From Anisakis pegreffii (lineage: Eukaryota > Nematoda > Chromadorea > Rhabditida > Anisakidae): 64,000 nucleotides of DNA. The notes under the pieces were generated by a model, which was not told the origin of the DNA, did not search any database, and saw only the letters and a program-made list of their open reading frames with translations. Each line of letters starts with the position of its first letter. Position 1 is the stretch's first letter. A program made the translations under genes and the position numbers. The stretch covers positions 62,001 through 126,000 of the forward strand of contig JAPYMA010000939.1 in assembly GCA_035041965.1 (NCBI GenBank), written 5' to 3'. This document shows positions 24,951 to 37,700 of this stretch, piece after piece.

Positions 24951-27900
24951 GACAATATCATTGATACCATTTCTTCATACCTTATTTTATGAGGCATTCA
25001 CCAAACTGCGACTATGCTGATCTACGTAATGATGGGGAATGATCAACAATTGTCCTTCACAACTGTGGACTTCGTAATCTCTATTCCCGAAAAATAGAAC
25101 TGGTGAAATAATATGAAATCATAACATAACATAATTCCAATGCGCTCCACAACCCCACATGAACAAACTCTTCAATTCGCGATATCTTCAATTCAAGAGC
25201 AAGCACTAAATTTCAGAACGCACGAAAAGAAACTGAACGCAAAACTGCGTGTTGCCGTATCGGACCAATTTTGCATCTGACTCTAGCATTCATTTAAATT
25301 CATCGAAAGAGCATCTGATACACGATAGAGTCAGTCGCATCATAACTGTCTTCATCGATCACCGTTATCATATTTCAACGTCTCATTTCTCAGATAAGCA
25401 ATGAATATCGCAAAAAAAAAGAAGACAACGATCTTCTTCAGCACTCTATCTTGGTTGATTCTAATGTTTGACTAACGACGCTAAAGCAATGAGAATAATT
25501 GCCGAAGCTACTAGAATAATCCTCAGATAATATCCGCAAACTAAGACAGCGAATCCGTTCCTCTTAATTTTGCATTATTTCCATATCCGTCTAGAAATAT
25601 GATAGCAGCAAATTTATCGACATCCTTCTATAGGCAGGCAACCAACCGTAAACGATTAGGTAAACGAACACTTGATAGCGATCGGATACGGCCGAAAATA
25701 TCCGAAGATATCGCTCATACGTATACCAAACACCATACTTATACCAAATCTAACTCAATGTTTATAATGCCAAGAGCAACCTGAGAATGATTTTGAAGAA
25801 ATTTAACGGATTTCTAGCACGGACGACTTGACTTCATAGCGCTATGACTCCAATAAAATCAGTGCAATACAACGGATAAATGAATGCTTGTCCAGATTCT
25901 GCAGAATAAAGAGGAATAAACCCGAAAACCAGCTGAACTAATGGATCAAATTGACACGGTTTAATTATGACTTCGAAATCAGTAACTCTTCTGTGAGCGA
26001 TTGATTTTCGCACAAAAACCATACAGATGGCCACAGGCCAAAGCAATATTCCTTGCTCAGTTGCAACAAAGCAAAAACGACGAAAATTTCCATCTGATAA
26101 AAACACTATCGAAAACATTGAGTGAACTTTCCTCATAGTTGAGTACTAGAGTTTTAGTTTAAAATCATAACTGAATATCTGATTGAGTAATACTTCAACT
26201 GTCATAATTGCTGTGATCTTATAAGACATGAATTTGCATCTGACCATATAACTTAGTTTTGAGAAATTGAGTCGATGGCTCTGAGCACATCAGAAACTAA
26301 TTGAAGCGATAGCGCAAACTCGGATAAACTCTCGTAAAAAAGCACATTCATTCATCACAAAATGACGACATGAATAATGGCGATGAATTTGAATAAATTA
26401 ATAAGAAACGCTGAATGATAAAAGAAGCATTGAAACGATTCATTTAGTTCACTAAAGAAGCGCATTTGAATTTCGCCTTATTATTGAGAGCAACTTTTCA
26501 TTTCAAGCTATTCAAAGAGGTCACTTACAGTGGGTGTTATCGCAGGAAATCCTCGACATTCACACTGAAACAACACACTAATTACTACTCAAAAGACTTC
26601 ACGCTCACGGCGTGAAGCTCCCTACACGAACATTTCGGTTAAAGAACAAAATATCTGGCAAAACATACTCCGCTTTTCGAAAATCGCTTGGTTTACGAAC
26701 ACTTTCGATCAATTCAATGGAAATTTTCATCCTAATCTCAAGCAAAATCGCTCGTAATAGAGCATTCCGTAGATCATTTTGATCACCTCCTCGAATACAG
26801 CAGCATTCTTGTGTATACTTCAGTCATTTCTCAGTTGTCGCGCAACACTTTCATGTTTTCGGCTACACTACGTAATACTTTTCCAGTTTATTTGGAGAAA
26901 ATGTTTCCAGAAAGGACATCTGAAGCTTCAGCAAAAATTTTCGTGATGAATTCAAAGAAACAGGAACTCGCTAGCGACCGGGTTTCCTCAGAGTACATTT
27001 CAGTGAAAGTGCAAAACAAAAAAAAAATAATCCGCTTCTGACCGGATTTGATAAAGGTGCTTTCGAAACAGGAAAGAATCTCTCCGGGAGCCTTTCCAAA
27101 GAATCCACACTGAGCAAATGCTGTGATTCGCATTGAACATCAAATGCTGTGATTCTTTTATTACTTATTTTTGGATTCAGTGGAACAGCCTGTGAAATAT
27201 TCCTATTCTGCAGTAACAATACATTCAAAACGATGCGTTTACATTTTTGAAATGATGTGTTTTTACGACTTAGAAATGCGATTTCTTTGCAAACGCATTG
27301 CAGCAAATGATTATATTTTCTAGCTGTCTTACTTCGCATATTACATATCGAACATTTCCATATGAACAAATCAGTTCCTTTCATGAATCTTCAACAATAT
27401 GGCTATGGTGAATATCTGATGAAAACACTGAAAACCGCTATAGAAACGAATAAAGATTCAAATAAACCAGCCAAATCGGCCGTTCAAGCTGGCAATAACC
27501 AACAGCGATGCAATAATTATTGCTGAACAATCTCAACATATTACACGTCGAGAATTGTTCCATATCAAACTGCACACCATAACTCACACCAACACCACGC
27601 CATATAATAAAACCAAACATATCATAAGATGTTTCAATGTGAAGCAACTTTAATCTCACCAACAAACCCAACAAAAAAAAACAATAATAAGACTGGCGAT
27701 TTCTATTCAATGAATTCATTTGAAAGGTTCCGAAAGAATTTGAGGCAGATTTTGTATCAGCTCAGCGGAATCTCGCTGATGTTTTACACGCAACATAAAA
27801 ACACCTCACAATCTGTTTAAGCGTATCAGTATGAATAGAAGGTCATAGGTAACGTCCAGTGCAACACGGCACTGTTCGAAAAGCTTAAAATCTGTCTTCC

Positions 27901-28630
27901 AATTATCATGGCTGAAAAATCACGAATACCATTCCTACCTGATTACCTTGTAAAATCCCTATTTGAAACGATACGTTCAAGTCATCGCATATATTCACGA
28001 TATTCACAAATATTTCCAATATAAATTTACGATGTATTCATGTCAATTCTCCATTCAATATATTATAGATATATATTCAAATCCTCGCAACAAGTCATTA
28101 ATCGCATAAAATCGCACGTGAAAACGTCTTCGTTTAAAACTGCGAAATGAAAATGGCATTTTACAGCAAAGTAAGTAACGCATCGCAATGTTTCAAACGT
28201 TTCAATCAATCGTATTTGAGGAGTACTGCGTCGAAACCGATCGAGCACTAAATATATTCAGAGAAACAGTGCCTTTGAAAATTTGAAACATTCAATTTTA
28301 AGCAATAATCACAAAGGCGTGATTAAAGAAGCCGTGATTAATCGCATAACAGCGAGAATCTCATGCGCACTGACATGAGCATGCGTCATTGAATATGAAG
28401 TGAATGGAGAGTTAATGAAGAATCGGCAAAAAAAACAGAGCATTCATACGTCGAGACCCGTGCAAAACCTATGAAACAGTGGGATTCAAATGATAAATTT
28501 GTATAAGCGGTAAAATTTCCTAAAGAAATCATTTCATTCGCTCTAATAAATTAAAAAATTTCTTTTTTCATCGCAAGAAACCAACCACGCATTTTCTTAC
28601 TGAGATATTGAGATATTTACTGACTATGAG

Positions 28631-28748
28631 ATAATTTCTACTGAGAAATTGAATGAATATAGGATGAAATCAATCGCCGACGCATTTCGTTTCATGCAAT
28701 ATAAATAATCATGTATTGAAGCAATGATTTCATGGTGTCACTCAGAAC
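28631..28748 (+). repeat. Direct repeat, copy 1 (about 118 bp)
   Basis: This block, beginning ATAATTTCTACTGAGAAATT and running through ATGCAATATAAATAATCATG to TTTCATGGTGTCACTCAGAAC, is repeated at 29298-29417 with roughly 85-90% identity by eye. Both copies lie upstream of the long hairpin. It may be part of a dispersed element. Confidence 0.7.
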
Positions 28749-29297
28749 ACAAGAAATCAACCACACATACGTCAAAAACAAGCAAAATTGTTGACTAGTG
28801 AAGCACGGTTGAAAGGAACTTTCATTTATGATATAACAACAAGCGAACGAACGATAAAATCAAGTCAGATTTTGCAGAAAAAATTGTATGGAATGACGAT
28901 GAAATAAATTGCGTAAGTGATTGCAAAAAGTCCAGATGAATCACGCAATAACGACGAGCATCAAGTAAAGTGCAATGAACAGATGATTAGCAATTTGCTC
29001 GGAATATTTTACACAACGATTTTGAATTTCGTTACTACGAATTCAAAGAAAAACTAACGAATGCATTTCTGAGCGCAAAAATCATGACGAATAATCAAAA
29101 AATCAACTGAATTCGCAAAGCGAATATATTGCAGAATCGTAAATGATTATTCAGCATTTTAAATCGCATTGTATCGTCGCTACAAATTTTACATTTTGCA
29201 TTCTATCAACGTGCTTTCATACGTATCTCGAGCAACGATAAAATATGTACAATTCGATTAAAACCTTTCGGAATAACGCAAAAAACGAACCGATGAA

Positions 29298-29417
29298 ATA
29301 ATTTTTACTGAGAAATTGAATGAATATACGATGAAATCAACCACCGACGCATTCCTTTCATGCAATATAAATAATCATGAACTGAAGCAACAATGTTTTC
29401 ATGGTGTCGATCAGAAC
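29298..29417 (+). repeat. Direct repeat, copy 2 (about 120 bp)
   Basis: Second copy of the block at 28631-28748, with a few substitutions and a small insertion (GAAGCAACAATGTTTTCATGG here against GAAGCAATGATTTCATGG). It ends about 100 bases before the long inverted repeat. Confidence 0.7.
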
Positions 29418-29515
29418 AGCCATAATGATAATAAGAATCACATGAATAATAATAACAGTAATAATAACGAGAACTTATAATAATGATAACGATAAGAACT
29501 CAATCAATAACAAAT

Positions 29516-29698
29516 TCAGTGATTCTGATAACAACAAGGATAACATTAATAATAGTGAGGATTTCCACTTCTCAAGGAGTAAATAATTAGAATAATGATC
29601 ACTAGAATGATCAGATCATTATTCTAATTATTTACTCCTTCAGAAGTGGAAATCCTCACTATTATTAATCTTATCCTTGTTGTCATCAGAATCACTGA
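29516..29698. repeat. Near-perfect 85-bp inverted repeat (long hairpin)
   Basis: The left arm (29516-29600) and right arm (29614-29698) are reverse complements at 82 of 85 positions, separated by a 13-base loop. The mismatches all keep the length, so the transcript would fold into an almost perfect stem. A 19-base string containing the loop (GATCACTAGAATGATCAGA at 29597-29615) recurs exactly 100 bases on at 29697-29715. Such high identity means recent formation or selection. It could be a foldback transposon, a hairpin siRNA source, or the outcome of a template-switch event. Confidence 0.85.
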
Positions 29699-32600
29699 TC
29701 ACTAGAATGATCAGAAACTAGCGAATCGTGAAACGATCACAAAACATTTATAAAATTTGAGATATTACAGTAACATCAATGACAGTGAATTGTTCACTAG
29801 CGAATCGCTTGTTAACGCTGTTTTGCAGTGAGCATTATGATCGCTTACTTAGCATAGCTTATGAAATCTTTCGGAATATTCAACACCACGGAGGAATCTC
29901 CTCGCAAAAGTGAATCGTAGAGATAAATTATGAATAAATTATAAATTATAGATAAATTATAAATAACGCGAAGATAAATTCAAAGTCTCAAAATCAGCCC
30001 TTCAAACTTCCATACAACCAGAGTTGGTCATATGAACATGGAAAAACTAGTATCTCATATAGTAAACAAAACGCCGCCGCTCAAAAAACATTTCTTAGAG
30101 TTTAGAAGTGAAAGTGTCCTTAAGTGATTTCCGTTCGGATTAATTTAAATTAAAGCAAAAAAAGAGCGCCTCCGCAAATAAAGCGTAATTAAAGCCAATG
30201 TTTGTGAGCAAAAAACATTACATCGATCAAATTATAGAGATTCAAACGCAAATTCAGAATTCTTTACGTTTATTGAGCAAATCAAATGTGTAGCGAATAT
30301 CTCCTGAATTCATTCAATGCAAATGGTTACGTTACCACAACAAAATCAACTATTAACTCAACAAAATCAGCCATTAACCCAGTGAATTCGCAAACGTAAT
30401 CTTAAAATCGAACACACATCGAATATTCATACGGCATTTGCTAACATGAAAAATTCAATGTATTCACGCGACCAAAAGCAATAATCTAGCGAAAAAGCGA
30501 AATTTAAAACGCAAAAAGTGCTTCGCTTCTTGAGATCGTATCGAAGCAAAAAAAATTTTTACCACAAACTCCAATGAAAAGCATTCATCATCACTTCACG
30601 AAGACGAACGTCTCAATAGAACGCAATCGAAATTTGCTCATTAAAAACATCAGACGACGACTGAGTGGTTCTAATTTTTCTTTTCATAACACTCTCAATT
30701 CGGACACAAACATCGATAATCGAAAAAAATAAGAATCTCGGATGTGCGGCTATCGATGCAAACTGAATAATGAATTCGTCGAAAGCAATAAATCCGCAAG
30801 AAAGGCGAGAGAATAAGCATAAAATTGAGCATAACAACAACAAAAACCAGCAAACCAATAAATTGACTTTAATAAGACCAATAAATCAGTTCCGTATTTC
30901 AGCACACTTTTATAATTGACATTCGATCGCTCGATAATATACGAAGACAGAATAATTGGCGAGTGCCTGGCAAGGGAACTTTAAAACTGACTTTTTTTTG
31001 CATCTCGTCGATTTCGATTCATTATTCCGTATACCAAATCCTATTGCATAAAACAACAAACCAAAATTCCATTCTATACAACGAAAAAGAAGAAGAAATT
31101 CAACAATCCAAGGAAATGTGAACAAAAAATATTCTTCAGGAATACACGTCATTGCATCAAAGGGAATAATCATCTGGATGGAACGCGATAATGATACTGA
31201 TAAAAACAGTGATAATAGCGACGTAATAACAATGATTATTCGGAGACGGCAGCAAATCAGCATGCCTACATGCACGCTCGATAAGGCCTCATGAATTTGC
31301 ATTTCACGGAATTGGATTACACTTGACGGATTTCATTATTCGATCTGATAGAGAACAATCGAATGCTCGCATTATTAGTAGATTAGAAAAAATACGTTGG
31401 AAGCCGGTCGTATTCAGTAAGGAGACAAATTTCAATTAATGCCCTGATAGCGACAGTCATAAGTGTTCTAATAACGAAAGTGCTTCTTACATTTAACGTT
31501 ATTATTCTCCAGCAATCCCTCAATGAATACGCGCACATTTTAAGACGTCATAAGCAGCATTAGCTATCGTTCCATTCGAGAAACATTAATTAATGAGAAA
31601 ACATCAAAATTTTCTGACGTCTCACTAATTTCCACTGAATTTTAAAAAAATAAAACACTGAAAGCATCGAACATTACTCGCTCACTGACCAAAAACCATT
31701 CGCAATTGGCGTGAAGCGTTAGTTGCTTAAAGAAAAGTTTTGCCACGAGTGTTCAAAAACTTGACTGAAGGCATAAAATTATTGGCAAAAACGAATGTGA
31801 GTGTTTTTCTGAAATAATTTGCAGGGGAAAATCCTTGATATGATGAATTAGCTGCTGCCAATGGGAAAAAATACCGGTAATTCAAAAGTTTCAGATTCAA
31901 GTGGCAATGTTTCGCTGAGCTGATGCATTCGTCACAAGGAATGCCAGTTGGGAATGATGATAAAATTTTGATCAAAATGATCAACAGTTACACAAAGCTA
32001 ACAAGCCTAATTCAAGCATATTCAAAAAAGAATTTAACAGTGCTCAAAATCTCCACAAAAACAATCGCAATCAATTTGTACAGCAATAATTTGAACGTTT
32101 CGAAATTCCAAACTCATTATCAAGAAAGCACACAGAGAATAGTCCTCAAGAGTCATTGGCAGACATGCTGCTTTAAGAAATTCCTCATCAATAAACAACA
32201 CTGGCAAATTACTGCCTCAAAAAAAGAACTCCTTCAAGCATTCCAGATATTCTATGATTTCGATTGAATATCATCACATCGTCAAAATCAATCGTCGAAA
32301 TGAAATGTCTTCATGATCGCAAGAATTCACTTCCAAATAAATCACTCTTCCACTGGCACACTAAAACATCAATCATAATGGTTCTCTCGCCTCAAGCATT
32401 TCAAATTCTTCAAGCATTACAGACAGCATTTATACGATGCTGTACACGAAACAGACTGATTTATATAAATATTTCAATGGATTACTGAATGAACAGCCGA
32501 ATAAATTCATGCAAACGGAGACTGAAAATGCAAAAAAAAAATAATTAATAGCGTTGGTGTTAAACATCAATCAATTTAAAGAATCAATCGTGGATAGTAA

Positions 32601-33382
32601 TTGAATTACTTGCGATAAATTCAACGAAATTCATGATGAATGTGGGTGAGAATAATAATAATATTAATAATAAGAATATCTAAAAATTGATCATTTAGAA
32701 AATAATAAATACTAACGAAAGCATCAACGAATAAACTTATACGGAAGAAAAAATTCTGAAGTGAAGATGAGTGAGAATAAAATAATATTCTACATTGGAA
32801 CAATTCAAAGGTAAAAACAAACGAATATTCAACTCGACGACGAGCAACCCAATCAATCCAACGTGTACGGCTTGCAAATACAAAAGCCCACACTCTTTCG
32901 GCTTCAGTCGAAATAAATTTTCGTGGATATTACCTTTCGTTGCAGCGTGAGCAAGTGAATGAATGAATAAACGAATGCGAATGAGTGGGAATTTCGTTGC
33001 GATGAAAAAAATTATTCATTCGAACGAAACGAAACGAAAACGACTGATTCAATAAATGCATCACAAAAAAGACAATCAAAAAAAGCAACTCGATGAGAAA
33101 TTTCGAATGAATAAAATGAGACAACGAGCAAATAAAACGATGGTTTGAATGAATGGAAATTGAAAAATCCGAGAATCGACGAAGCGAGATGAGCTGACAT
33201 GAAACGAACGAGTAAGACAGCAAAAAAACGAAGAAGGGAACGCTGATGAGAAAATGGAGAACATGAAACTGAATGCCTAGTTGCTGTGCTGAATGATGCC
33301 GTCGGCTGCGGTGGTATTTTCGTTATTCTGATGATGCTTGATTGATCTTAGGGAACTAGCGCACATTCCACTACTAGTGCTG

Positions 33383-33407
33383 CTACTACTACTACTACTA
33401 CTACTAG
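33383..33407 (+). repeat. (CTA)n microsatellite
   Basis: About eight uninterrupted CTA units. Confidence 0.85.
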
Positions 33408-33468
33408 CATTCATGTATTCCTGGTTGCTTGAGATGACGGGCCAACAAAGTTACCAGTTGCTTTAGTT

Positions 33469-33487
33469 GTTGCTGCTGCTGCTGCTA
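33469..33487 (+). repeat. (TGC)n microsatellite
   Basis: Six TGC/GCT units, in the GC-richer patch. Confidence 0.8.
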
Positions 33488-33626
33488 GTGCTCTGATGAA
33501 TGCCTGCGGCGGCTGAATGTCACAGCATGCGGTCGGTCAGTCGTTCAACTGCACTAGCCGCAGTAGCAGCAATATATACGGGTTTAGCTTAAGAGTGGAT
33601 TTGGTTTGAGATGTCATGAAATACAT

Positions 33627-33660
33627 GCATACACACACGCACATACACATACACACAATC
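33627..33660 (+). repeat. (CA)n-type imperfect repeat
   Basis: Alternating CA/TA dinucleotides, imperfect. Confidence 0.75.
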
Positions 33661-33740
33661 CAACATTCAAGCACGAAACTCCCTGGAAGGAAGGCTTAAA
33701 CAAAATGTACGTTAACTGAAGAATATACGTTAACTAGTCC

Positions 33741-33770
33741 CGTCCATCCGTCCATCCATCCATCCATCCA
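33741..33770 (+). repeat. (ATCC)n tetranucleotide repeat
   Basis: Seven CATC/CGTC units; a run of AAGT/AAGC tetranucleotides follows at 33782-33806. Confidence 0.85.
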
Positions 33771-34729
33771 TGCGAGGATATAAGCAAGCAAGTAAGTAAG
33801 TAAGCACAAAGAAGGCACATCATGCTCAACGAACAAACGCCTCACACACAATTCAACAACAACTTTAGAATTTATCGATCACATTTAACTTTTGCTTACT
33901 TAGATTGCTTTTACTTCATCGTTCCATCAGCCCACCCCACCTCACCGCTTCAGATTATGCATTATGCACTAATATGTTGGTAGTAACGAATGGGGCTTTT
34001 TATGGCGTGACAGAGATGAGGGACTTCGGGATATCGTGGTCTTTATCGCTATAGCAAGGGAAATATAAACTGGAAGTTTTCAAACCAGATAGAGCGCAAC
34101 AGTCCATCATTGTCACATTCCCAATAGTAATTCAAACTCAATAGTCTGGATGCCATATTTCATTTGCATTCTCTACTTCGAATACACTTGATTTCTCCGG
34201 TGAAACAGAAGCTGCCATGGCTATAAATCAATACTGATATATTGCTCATTCTTAACAATAAAAATATCAGGATATGTATGCTGAAACGAATACACTCAAG
34301 GAAACGAATATACTCCCTCTCCTCTCACTCGATTGTGGCTTTGTTTATTCGCTGATCAGTGCTATCATGAAAGTTTCATTCTTTCATATAACACTGAATG
34401 AAATTGAAAGGAAAAAATGGCATCTGCAAAAAATTTTTTCGAAACTAACTCATTTTAATAAACAATAACATTTCAGTTCATTCAGTTACAGGTGAAAAAA
34501 TTTGGATACACAATGATAGTCTCTATTGAAACAAGAAGCGAAAAAAAGAGCGAAACAACGGTTTCTTGGAAAAATTTATTGATTCTCAATTGCGTGATAT
34601 CATCGCTGAAGTAGTGGGAACATGCCGTGCTTAGTCAGTGCTTTCATATTCGTAGACGATCGCGCATTGCTACTTTCATGCACAACAACAAGAATGTTTC
34701 TGAAGCATGACGCATATGACGCATGATGA

Positions 34730-34750
34730 GACGACGACGACGACGACGAC
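34730..34750 (+). repeat. (GAC)n microsatellite
   Basis: Seven ACG/GAC units without interruption. Confidence 0.85.
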
Positions 34751-37700
34751 ATATTCCTAAAATGTATATTGGGTTGTGCAAATTTGTAGTCACCCTTTAT
34801 GATGTTGCTGTCACCGGTATAACGACAAAACACCTTGACTTCCGCATACAAACACATCGTAATGCAAACAAATACCACTGACCATTTATTATGCGCGTAC
34901 TTATGGTCTGAACAATAAATTTCGAGGTTTGCGCGAAAATTGACCAATTACCGACGGCTTTGTACAGTAATCTTTAGTGCAGTCAATGATGCAGCAAATC
35001 GCGCGTTCCACTTTTCTCACACATATGCAAACAACGCGCCACGCAGCAGCAGCAGCATCCAATGAAAGAGGAAATAATGTACGTGCAAAGGGTGTTTTAG
35101 AAAACGAAATTAGCATTGATATTGTAAATGTGGAGCTGGGGAACCGCAGCAATATCGAATGCGAATAACGTAAAGCAAGAAAATTTGAGTGAAATTAGCA
35201 AAAGTGAATGAATAATGTAAATAATCGTATAAGGTTTAATGATCTTGAATGTTGTGATCTTACATCATCATATGACTTCCGTTCAGATGTTACACTTGTT
35301 TTTACTCTGCTACTGTAGGACACACTTCACTAATTCACATTAGTCAGTGGATATCACAAATTAACCGAGTGAAAATCGAACACGTCAGAGATTGAATGTG
35401 ATGTGATGAGGTTATATGGCATACCTTCATGAGATTCAAGAGTACAGCACGTTAACTATAAGTAACTGGTAGAAAAGGATATCGTAAGTATTGAGATCAA
35501 TAAAGTGATCATAATGATAAGTCATAGTAAGTGATGCAGCATATTGCCCAAGTGGAAGATAAGTTTATCGAAACATTGCTCGATGATTCACTACAGGATT
35601 TCATGCAGAATCATAGGTTCAAGTGCTATCCAATTAAGCGAGCAAATCTTTGTCATTTGTTAGTGGCTAATAAATCGACCAGACTTCAATGAGTTAGGAT
35701 AAAAGTCGCAGCGCGCTGAGAATAAATCCAAAATAATTAGAAACGGATGAGATAAAATTTAAAAAAAAAACAATGAATGACACAAGAATGAAACACAGCG
35801 TCTGCATATGGATGACGAATCACTGCAATGTAGCAGACACAATTTGAAATCGTAATCCATCAAGAAACACAGTGAACACAGTCTCAGCTAACAGCTGAGA
35901 ATATTGAATATCAATCTATCTGGTTCAATGCTTAATTGAAGCAGCAATGCATTGTAAAAGGCGTTGTGTGTATGAATCGTGATGTTAGTATAGAAAAGTG
36001 GATAAAGTAATACCCAATGGGACTAATACTATTAATAGCAATTGTTCATCCTGTTGAACGCAGCTGGCGTGGTGATGTCTTAAGATTGGAATTGAAGAAG
36101 AACATGTCATCCATCGAATGAACGAATCAACAATAATTGTGCAAGTGAAGAGCGTCGTTAAACGATACGAACGAAATGTTGATGTCGTGAATGCGATAAG
36201 AACTTATTAAAAGAAGGAGAATGTGCGTGGTGGATGGATATGTGTGAGCTTATTATATGAGATATATATCTGGAGTGCGAAGTGTTTACAGCAGAATATT
36301 CACATATAAGAAACGAGTTGAGCAATTCAGTGAGTAAGTAAGAGATAGCAATTTTCTTGTTCGATATCTTCGCTTGAGGTTTTTTTTTGATGGGAATTTT
36401 GATTGATAAAGAAAAACGAGATCTTGACGGAACGATCATTGACATGGCACAGGATGGCGAACCGCCGTGATGAGCACCAAAAAAAGATGATGCACAAAGA
36501 TGGATAGATGACTCTGGCCAGCTTAATTGCTCTTGCTTGTAGCATGAGACTAGCGTATTTAGTCGAGAATATGACATCAATTTGCCATCTTCTTCCACTT
36601 CAAAACTTGTACTTTCAGTGATGTGACTTACTTGAAAACAGATTTCATCATGAAAATCTGCTCAATTGACAGATGTTTTAGAAGTTTGTTTGAACTTCAC
36701 CAATTCGTTCGGGTGCCCGAATAAACGAATGAATAAACGGTAGCTTCTGATGCCCTGAGTCATCTAAAATATATCCTCAGCAATCTGCGAGTTGCTATTC
36801 TCGTCATATCAATTGCAAATGAGCAATTTTCTGCTTCTCGCTGTTAGTCATACAAATTTTCATCCAGCAGATGGTTTTGCTCATCAGTTTATTTTCTATT
36901 TTTTTGTCTTTATTCCGAACTGAAAACTAGTCGTAACAATTACGCTGATTGTGAGTATTTTTGTGTTACGCACTAAACTATGAATAAAATGTCGCAAGAA
37001 GGAAGTGATATTCGCTTCCTTTATGATGTGATTATCAGGGGAGACAGCTAACAATGATTAGGTAAAGTGGTTACAGAAATGTTGCAATCAGTTACGAATA
37101 CTGAGATTGTAGCATCAAATTCCTAGAACAAACGCATGTGATGAAGAAGATTTAAGCGGATTTCCACGGATAGAAAGGACAGAAATGAGTACTACAAATA
37201 GATCCAGTAGATGTGATCGGTTAGCCATAGTAATAGATACGAGGCAATATGGAATAACGCTTGACGATAATATGCTTTTGGCTGTAAAACTCTAATGATA
37301 GGAATGAGACGAGATGATGCCCCACCAGCATGCATGCATGTGCACTTTTTGATGCATATATTTATTTCATGATGCTGCATCTTTGTTTCTATGCGTGTGT
37401 ATGAGCGAAAGCGTTTGCTCGGTCGGTTGAATAGTTCAATGGGATAAGAAATTGGATAGTCGGGAACTAGACGCTCAATGAGCCTCTAAGAACATGGAAA
37501 TTGAAAATGAGACGCGTGAAGCGATAGAGGTGGAACATTGAAAAATGAAACGGAAAGAAATGAAAAATAAAGAGAGCACTTGAATGAAAAAGGAAAACGA
37601 CGCCAGTTGAGCCAGCCATATAATGCATGCATGACTGAACGCCATAATGGATGTAAGCTGCTGGAAAAATGAAACCGAAAAGAAATAACTGAATGCTGCT

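Larger units (their letters stand above)
33270..33600 (-). promoter_or_regulatory. GC-richer patch with a TATATA box, possible distal unc-10 promoter
   Basis: In the minus direction a CCCGTATATATTGC element (about 33570-33583) is followed by roughly 300 bases with more CG, CTG and GCC content than the surrounding AT-rich DNA. It points toward unc-10, 10.6 kb away. No transcript structure can be read from sequence, so this is only a candidate. Confidence 0.25.

Noticed and set aside
30910..31302. 130-codon minus-strand open frame
   Set aside because: Composition is hydrophobic and irregular, there are no supporting splice sites, and no domain is recognised; it is probably chance.
33741..33806. 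Tetranucleotide repeats considered as a possible CRISPR-like or telomeric array
   Set aside because: Units are four bases with no spacers and match no telomere repeat; they are simple microsatellites in a eukaryotic genome.
36158..36598. 146-codon minus-strand open frame
   Set aside because: Rich in Ser, His and Ile with no recognisable motif, in gene-poor DNA; frames of this length occur by chance in 64 kb.
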